From: an uncultured Oscillospiraceae bacterium
GTDB lineage: Bacteria > Bacillota > Clostridia > Oscillospirales > Oscillospiraceae
Assembly: GCA_944386975.1 (NCBI GenBank)
Contig: CALXDC010000001.1
Coordinates: 57,736 to 121,735, forward strand
Length of the DNA stretch: 64,000 nt
Direction of reading: 5' to 3'
Positions within the stretch are counted from its first letter, which is position 1, and the number at the start of each line of letters is the position of its first letter. Below the pieces are notes generated by a model. That model ran no database searches. It was given only the letters and a program-made list of their open reading frames with translations, and had not been told where the DNA came from. The translations under genes and the position numbers were made by a program. Of this stretch, positions 59,388 through 64,000 are shown one piece after another.

Positions 59388-59551
59388 AAGAGAAACTCCT
59401 TTCTGGCAACAGCCGTTCTCATACTATGCGCGGGATAAAAAATGGTTCTTCCTCTCAGACGAAACCATGTTCCTGTACCATGTGGCAGAGGCAGTCTTAT
59501 GGATGCGCTCATAGAATGAGGTGGGATCATTTCCCAGAAGGAGGTAACAAC
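59388..59551 (+). promoter_or_regulatory. Divergent control region between Cys-rich and vWA genes
   Basis: A 164-base gap between two divergent genes that must hold two promoters. No good sigma-A promoter is visible. Two CATAnnnTG sequences (CATACTATG near 59420 and CATAGAATG near 59510) resemble the -10 of sporulation sigma factors E and K only loosely. The vWA ribosome site is AGGAGG at 59539-59544. Confidence 0.35.
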
Positions 59552-60925
59552 ATGGGTGTTACAAATTCCAACAAAGTGATCAGCACCGACCGCATCGCCT
59601 GCGATGGTGCTCTGCGAGTGACATTGGCTCTGACGGCCGCGCCGGATATTGTATCCAATCCGACCGATATTGTACTGATTCTGGATCGCTCCGGCAGTAT
59701 GACGGGCGCACCCCTGTCTGATATGAAACTGGGAGCGAAGACCTTCATCGATCTCATTGACGAGGCCACCGACAGCAGCAAAGACGGTCAGATCGGTTCG
59801 GGCAGCCGAATGGGCGTTGTCAGTTTTTCCAATAGCGCCGTGGCGGACACGCAGCTGATTACCTCCGTGGACGCATTGAAAACAGCGGTAGACAGCTTGA
59901 ATGCCGGCGGCAGCACCAACCACGCGGATGCCTTTACCAAAGCTGTCCAGCTATTTGACCCAACTTCGGCCAACGCCAAGGTCATGGTCATGTTCACAGA
60001 CGGCAATACCACCGCCGGCGCGCCTCCTGCCCCGGTGGCCGCTGCGGCCAGAGCTCAGGGGATCATCATTTACTGTATCGGACTGATCGGATCCGATGGT
60101 TTCGATGTCAATGCATTAAACGACTGGGCCACCGATCCGGACGCTTCCCACGTGGCGGTGACGCCGGACGCTGCCGATTTGGAAGAGCTCTTTGCAGAGC
60201 TGGCCGCGAATATTTCCAAGCCGGGCGCCACGGACATTGTCATCAATGAAGTTGTCAACCCGGACTTTGTGATTACCAGTATTTCGTCGCCTACCAAGGG
60301 GGCCGCGGCTATGCTGGACGCCCATTCCCTGCGGTGGAATATCTCACAATTGGGGGTAACCTCCAGCGAAAGTGCGTCGCTGGATTTCTTTATCCATCAT
60401 GTGGGCCAACAGCCTGGAATCAAGCTGGTCAATCAGTCCATCACGTATTCAGACAAAGAGGGAAATGCGGTTATTTTTCCGAAGCCTACAGTATCTGTAG
60501 AGTGCGACATTGTGGTTCATCCGGAAAAATGCCCTGAGCCGGTGGAACTGAATGTGGAAGGTTGTCAGGATTCGGTTCTGGTGGATCTGGGGGATGTTTC
60601 TTTGAAGTCTCAAGGCCGGATCATTCAGATGGACGTGACCATCAAAAATGTCTGCCCCGGAAAGCGGGTAGCTTTGGCGGCGATTCTCACTGAGGTAGAC
60701 CAGGATGGTATGGAACACCAGCGGGGCATGAAGGCGATGACCATTCCAGCCCACAATTCCTCTATGTGCCGGGATGTACGGGTAAAATGTATTCAATTTG
60801 TAGTGCCGGAGGATTTGAACGTGTCCGGCGGAGCCATGTGCAGTCCCCGCAAGCTGAAAGCTCGCTTTCTCGCCAATCACATTGATACGGATTACCGCTG
60901 CTGCGAGTCTGTTGTCATGCTTTAG
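59552..60925 (+). CDS. von Willebrand factor type A domain protein
   Basis: A 457-aa protein. The vWA domain covers about residues 35-235, with the complete MIDAS metal site: DRSGSM (DxSxS), Thr in GGSTNHADA and Asp in FTDGN. It is followed by a beta-rich region (DIVINEVVNPDFVITSISSP) and a Cys-rich tail (VECDIVVHPEKCPEPVELNVEGCQD, VRVKCIQF, YRCCESV). No signal peptide or anchor is visible. vWA domains make metal-dependent protein contacts. I start at ATG 59552 because AGGAGG precedes it. The 42-residue upstream extension has no ribosome site. Divergent from the Cys-rich gene, perhaps part of one surface structure. Confidence 0.85.
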   Translation: MGVTNSNKVISTDRIACDGALRVTLALTAAPDIVSNPTDIVLILDRSGSMTGAPLSDMKLGAKTFIDLIDEATDSSKDGQIGSGSRMGVVSFSNSAVADTQLITSVDALKTAVDSLNAGGSTNHADAFTKAVQLFDPTSANAKVMVMFTDGNTTAGAPPAPVAAAARAQGIIIYCIGLIGSDGFDVNALNDWATDPDASHVAVTPDAADLEELFAELAANISKPGATDIVINEVVNPDFVITSISSPTKGAAAMLDAHSLRWNISQLGVTSSESASLDFFIHHVGQQPGIKLVNQSITYSDKEGNAVIFPKPTVSVECDIVVHPEKCPEPVELNVEGCQDSVLVDLGDVSLKSQGRIIQMDVTIKNVCPGKRVALAAILTEVDQDGMEHQRGMKAMTIPAHNSSMCRDVRVKCIQFVVPEDLNVSGGAMCSPRKLKARFLANHIDTDYRCCESVVML

Positions 60926-60931
60926 CCAGTA

Positions 60932-60957
60932 TACCACCGCTTGATAAAGCGGTGGTA
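60932..60957 (+). terminator. Hairpin after the vWA gene
   Basis: A perfect 11-bp stem (60932-60942 with 60947-60957) with a four-base loop lies seven bases after the stop codon. No T-run follows, so efficiency is unknown. Confidence 0.5.
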
Positions 60958-60998
60958 CATAAACAAGATGCGGTTGTCCTGCTATTGGAACGCAGCAT

Positions 60999-61034
60999 CG
61001 CCACCCACATTCCCGATGAGGGATACGGGTGGCG
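60999..61034 (-). terminator. Hairpin after the patatin gene (minus strand)
   Basis: CGCCACCC (60999-61006) pairs with GGGTGGCG (61027-61034), with additional pairing ATTCCC/GGGAT inside. It starts seven bases after the minus-strand stop codon at 61043-61041. No T-run. Confidence 0.45.
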
Positions 61035-61040
61035 GTGAAG

Positions 61041-61898
61041 TTATTGCCTCTGATTTATGGAGCGTAGAAAGTTGGAAAGCTTTTTCCCGTCTCCATAGCC
61101 TTTATCGTAGAGGTGTTGCAGGGAAATCCTGTCCTTCTTCAAGGTGCTGACGCCGCAGGTATTGTCCGGCGAGAGGATAAGCGCTTTGCCCTGGCAGACG
61201 TATTTCTGGGCGATTGCGACACTCTTGTTATAGGTTTCGGCCCTTCGACACAGCTTTTCTGCAGCAATGGGATACTTTTTCCGGATGCGCGCCGCCAGTT
61301 TTTCATCCTTCTCGGAGGTTCTCAGCTCGCCCTCCGGCTTTGTGAGAATTACAACAACATAATCACAACCCAGTTGAAAAGCTTTTTCCACCGGAACCGG
61401 ATCGCCCAGTGCTCCGTCATAATAAGGAATCCCCTGTATCTCATAGGGCCTGCAGACAAAAGGAATGGAACAGGAAGCCTTAAAAATATTGTAATTATCC
61501 TGGCTGATGTCGCATTTGTCGAAATAGCGTGCTTGCCCGGTTTGTGCGTCTGCCGCCACCACATAGAATTCCATTGGGTTATCCCGCAGGGCGCAGTAGT
61601 CCAGAGGATTTTCCCCATCTGCCCGGCTCAATGTCCCATAGACATAATCCATATCAATGAAGGATCTTTTAAGGATAAAGTTCCGCATGCTCATGTACTG
61701 CTTGCGAAAGGAATATTCCAGGTAGAATTGATAATTGCGCCCCCTTTGGTCTGCTGCGTAGGAGGCCAAATTGGCGCTGCCTGCGGAGACGCCGATCCCC
61801 AAATCAAACCGGATGTTGTGGTCCATGCAGTAATCCAATACGCCGACGGCATAAATTCCTCTCAGCCCGCCGCCTACATCTACTACACCTGTTTTCAT
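61041..61898 (-). CDS. Patatin-like phospholipase
   Basis: A 285-aa bacterial patatin of the YjjU/RssA type. The oxyanion loop reads GGGLRGI at residue 9, the nucleophile elbow GVSAG (Ser about 38), and the catalytic Asp lies in DGALG (about 161). It should hydrolyse fatty-acyl esters of phospholipids with a Ser-Asp dyad in the cytoplasm or at the membrane. A weak GGAAAGTGAG precedes its ATG. The gene is the last of the EFR1-DUF2284-patatin minus-strand operon, with a 25-base gap from the previous gene. Confidence 0.92.
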   Translation of the reverse strand: MKTGVVDVGGGLRGIYAVGVLDYCMDHNIRFDLGIGVSAGSANLASYAADQRGRNYQFYLEYSFRKQYMSMRNFILKRSFIDMDYVYGTLSRADGENPLDYCALRDNPMEFYVVAADAQTGQARYFDKCDISQDNYNIFKASCSIPFVCRPYEIQGIPYYDGALGDPVPVEKAFQLGCDYVVVILTKPEGELRTSEKDEKLAARIRKKYPIAAEKLCRRAETYNKSVAIAQKYVCQGKALILSPDNTCGVSTLKKDRISLQHLYDKGYGDGKKLSNFLRSINQRQ

Positions 61899-61923
61899 GT
61901 CTTGTTCTCACTTTCCCGAGAGG

Positions 61924-62448
61924 TCAATATAACAGCATTCCAAAATAAGTAACGGTATTTTCCCCATTTGTATACTGGATGTTTCCGCCGGCAGCCAGCT
62001 TTGCTACATTGATTCCGAAGCCTTCCAGGGAAGGGAACAGAAGTTCCGGCTTTCTGCATGAGGCGGAAGGATAGGTGCAGTCCCTGCAACGGGTGCATCC
62101 TTCATTTGACAAGATGAGGAAGGAAGACAGTCGAGACTTTACCAGCACATACAACCTGTCGCACAGCGCTTTGAATGCGCGATGACCTCTGCGCATCCCC
62201 TCATAGTCGAAGGAATCTTCCAAGGGATATACGGCGTTGAACACCATGGCCGATGTATACTGGAGGCATCGCGCCCGGCATTCATCAACAGTTCCCACAG
62301 CCGGAGGACAAGCCCAGCTTTTTCGGTATAACCGGCAGGCATTTTCTTCACAAATCGTCCGAATGTCCTGTTCAAACGCAATCTCGGATGGCGAGATCAG
62401 CCCATATTCATGAATACCGATCTCCTTCAGCTCGCTCTCTTTCAGCAT
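61924..62448 (-). CDS. DUF2284 metal-binding protein
   Basis: A 174-aa protein. Cys residues cluster in the conserved places of DUF2284: CRLYRKSWACPPAVG near residue 40 and EGCTRCRDCTYPSASCRKP near residue 118, likely ligands for an iron-sulphur cluster or zinc. Function in electron transfer or metal handling is unproven. ATG 62448 lies 49 bases after the EFR1 stop. It sits in an operon with EFR1 ferredoxin and patatin genes. Confidence 0.88.
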   Translation of the reverse strand: MLKESELKEIGIHEYGLISPSEIAFEQDIRTICEENACRLYRKSWACPPAVGTVDECRARCLQYTSAMVFNAVYPLEDSFDYEGMRRGHRAFKALCDRLYVLVKSRLSSFLILSNEGCTRCRDCTYPSASCRKPELLFPSLEGFGINVAKLAAGGNIQYTNGENTVTYFGMLLY

Positions 62449-62497
62449 GATTCCATCACCAGCTTTCTTCAGACAGAAAAAGGGGAGAGTTTCGTGA

Positions 62498-63259
62498 TCA
62501 AAGAAACAGCTCGCAATCTTTCCGCTGGGAGCAAGCTTTCTTCAGCGCCAGGCCAACGGCGGAGAGCGTGACGGGATTGATCTTGCGGGCGGAGTGAGGG
62601 CATCTGCGGACGCAGCGCATACAGGAGATGCAGGCTTTTTCATTGACTTTTGCCGGATCCTCCGGATCAATGGCCTGAACAGGACATCCCTCTGCACATA
62701 CCCGGCACTTGGTACATTCTTTCGAAGGCTTGGGCACCATGCCGACCCCTCCAGCCTTTTTGTATGGACGGTTACCGGGGATCGCGGGCTCCGAGTAATC
62801 TCCTGCGGCGAGCTTGCCCTGAATCTGCCTGACGAACTCGGTAAGCTGCTGCGCATCCTGCTCATCCGGTCTGCCGGAGGCAAACTGCCTGGCAATCGAG
62901 TGCTCCGCTATAGCGGCAACAGCGGCAATTACGCGGAATCCTGACTGCTTTGCGGTGTCCTCCAGCTCCACCAGCGTATCTTCATAGGCGCGGTTACCGT
63001 AGACACAGACAAGGACTGCCCGTGCGCCGCAGCCGTTCAGCATGGCCAGCCGCTCTACGGCCACGGCGGGGACACGGCCTGCATAGGAAGGCACAGCAAT
63101 CACCGCCACATCGTCCCGCATCAGATGGACTGTGTGAAAGTCCTGTTTGCTGTCGGTCAGATCTACCTGGACTGCTTCGCCTTCCAGCGCGCCTGCCAAA
63201 AGCGAGGCTGCTTTTTGGGTTCCGCCTGTGGGACTGAATACAATGCTATAGAGTTTCAT
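62498..63259 (-). CDS. EFR1-family ferredoxin (flavodoxin-like plus two 4Fe-4S clusters)
   Basis: A 253-aa protein. The N-terminal flavodoxin-like domain has the FMN phosphate loop (SPTGGTQKAA). The C-terminus has two CxxCxxCxxxCP clusters (CTKCRVCAEGCPVQAI and CISCMRCVRRCPHSAR). Such EFR1 proteins are low-potential electron carriers of anaerobes. I start at ATG 63259 because AGGAGG lies eight bases upstream. The upstream TTG at 63265 is too close to it. First gene of the operon, divergent from the Rrf2-type regulator. Confidence 0.9.
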   Translation of the reverse strand: MKLYSIVFSPTGGTQKAASLLAGALEGEAVQVDLTDSKQDFHTVHLMRDDVAVIAVPSYAGRVPAVAVERLAMLNGCGARAVLVCVYGNRAYEDTLVELEDTAKQSGFRVIAAVAAIAEHSIARQFASGRPDEQDAQQLTEFVRQIQGKLAAGDYSEPAIPGNRPYKKAGGVGMVPKPSKECTKCRVCAEGCPVQAIDPEDPAKVNEKACISCMRCVRRCPHSARKINPVTLSAVGLALKKACSQRKDCELFL

Positions 63260-63360
63260 GCACAATTCCTCCTTACCATCAATGGAAAATTTCTCAAAAA
63301 AACCGGATGGATTTGTTTGGAATAACCGCCTGGTCGAGTCTGCCTTCCTATAGGGCCGTT

Positions 63361-63475
63361 TCTACAGAGTGTTGCTCTGTAGAGATGCTCTTGCTTTTTT
63401 TTAAAAGAACCGATAAAATAATAGATGTAATCAATACCATTACATTTGTATAGTGTATCACTCATGAGATGTAAT
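63361..63475 (+). promoter_or_regulatory. Divergent control region: palindrome and ATGTAAT repeats, probable Rrf2 operators
   Basis: A 9-bp palindrome TCTACAGAG/CTCTGTAGA (63361-63369 with 63375-63383) lies in the EFR1 leader. ATGTAAT (63425-63431) and its inverse ATTACAT (63439-63445), seven bases apart, form an operator-like site, and a third ATGTAAT is at 63469-63475. These lie where the divergent promoters must be. Rrf2-type regulators commonly bind such AT-rich inverted repeats. Confidence 0.45.
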
Positions 63476-63538
63476 GTCAATGTTTACAACATGCTTCTAT
63501 CAGGGGGCAGACGTTTTGGAAGGGGGCTGAATCTTACT

Positions 63539-63988
63539 ATGCAAATCAGTATGAAATGCTCCATTGCGGTTCACTGCCTGATATTTATTCATGAGGCGAA
63601 GGGAATTGTAAAGGTAACCAGTAGTCTTCTTGCGGAAAGCACCGGCAGCAATCCCGTTGTGATCCGCAATATTCTCAGTGCCTTGAAAAAGGCGGGGCTC
63701 ATCACAGCACCCCGTGGAACGGGCGGTGCAGCGTTGTGCGCCGATCCGTCCCAGATTACGCTATACCAGATCTATACTGCGTTGGAGCCGAATGGCGTGA
63801 CCTCCTTGATTGGAATTCATTCCTGCCAGGGGCGGCCATGTCCGGTGGCGCAAAATATCCGCAAAGTGCTGCAGACTCCATATAATAAAATTGAGGACGC
63901 AGTCAGAGAGACGATGGAACAGACTACGCTACAGTCCATGATTGAGGATTTTCGCAGACTTCGAAAGGAACAATCCCAATTGCCATGA
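63539..63988 (+). CDS. Rrf2-family transcriptional regulator
   Basis: A 149-aa winged-helix regulator. It has the Rrf2 opening (MQISMKCSIAVHCLIFI), the recognition helix region (TSSLLAESTGSNPVVIRNILSALKKAGLI), and the PRGTGGAAL wing. Two Cys in HSCQGRPCPV are near the place where NsrR/IscR-type members hold three cluster ligands, so an intact iron-sulphur cluster is doubtful. ATG 63539 is the conventional start of this family. The longer frame from 63446 covers the operator-like repeats. It probably represses its own gene and the divergent EFR1 operon. Confidence 0.88.
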   Translation: MQISMKCSIAVHCLIFIHEAKGIVKVTSSLLAESTGSNPVVIRNILSALKKAGLITAPRGTGGAALCADPSQITLYQIYTALEPNGVTSLIGIHSCQGRPCPVAQNIRKVLQTPYNKIEDAVRETMEQTTLQSMIEDFRRLRKEQSQLP

Positions 63989-64000
63989 AATCAAATGCGG

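Noticed and set aside
1-64000. CRISPR arrays, tRNA or rRNA genes, insertion sequences
   Set aside because: No regularly spaced identical repeats with unique spacers, no cloverleaf or rRNA stretch, and no transposase-like frame was seen. A short tRNA cannot be fully excluded by eye.

Overview
The window is high-GC, gene-dense DNA that reads as a chromosomal piece of a Gram-positive (monoderm) gut Clostridium relative, most likely Oscillospiraceae-like. The reasons are strong AGGAGG-type ribosome sites, an S-layer-homology protein, a YesM/YesN-type two-component pair with a DUF624 partner, a lipoprotein sugar-binding protein, EFR1/DUF2284 ferredoxin genes, and no tRNA, rRNA, integrase, transposase or CRISPR array. 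The genus is an inference.

Region 1 (1-7928): the 3' end of an SDR oxidoreductase gene, a LuxR-tailed regulator with its own promoter and terminator, a very large STAND/BTAD (SARP-like) regulator, a CIS-type AAA+ ATPase translationally coupled to it, and an unknown charged protein.

Region 2 (about 7930-42066) is the centrepiece: a 34-kb, single-strand run of genes with no gap above about 100 bases that encodes a contractile injection system (CIS). In order: sheath, tube, a tail-assembly chaperone with a probable programmed -1 frameshift, a second tube-family protein, a giant Arg/Glu-rich protein in the tape-measure position, LysM baseplate protein, gpD-type hub, gpV-type spike, gp25, two large J-type baseplate proteins, gpI-like protein, a fibre/wedge candidate, DUF4255 tail terminator, a second AAA+ ATPase and a PAAR-like (DUF4280) tip. 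Mixed in are proteins that phage tails lack: a single-pass pseudokinase-like protein, a membrane protein with about ten MORN repeats, a four-helix sensor with HAMP and a catalytically degenerate class III cyclase domain, an SLH cell-wall protein, a membrane-anchored coiled-coil protein, and a proline-rich protein that is the best cargo candidate. There are no capsid, terminase, portal, lysis or integrase genes and no TssJ/L/M, so this is neither a prophage nor a classical T6SS. It looks like a CIS with its own envelope-docking and signalling module in a monoderm. Control signals worth testing include heptamer repeats at an extended -10 promoter, a hairpin-bridged ribosome site before the sheath gene and a strong hairpin after the tube gene.

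Region 3 (42100-56184) is a xylo-oligosaccharide utilisation locus: AraC-type regulator, GH5-like glycosidase, GH43 xylosidase, lipoprotein binding protein, two ABC permeases, a LytS/YesM-type kinase, a YesN-type regulator, DUF624 protein and a GH120 xylosidase, ending in a strong terminator. No sugar-ABC ATPase is present; a shared MsmK-type ATPase elsewhere is likely.

Region 4 (56200-64000) is a set of accessory genes: a 55-aa basic protein, a frameshifted DUF421 gene, a FAD oxidoreductase/Rieske fusion, a divergent pair (Cys-rich surface-type protein and vWA protein), and an EFR1-DUF2284-patatin operon divergent from an Rrf2-type regulator with ATGTAAT repeats between them.
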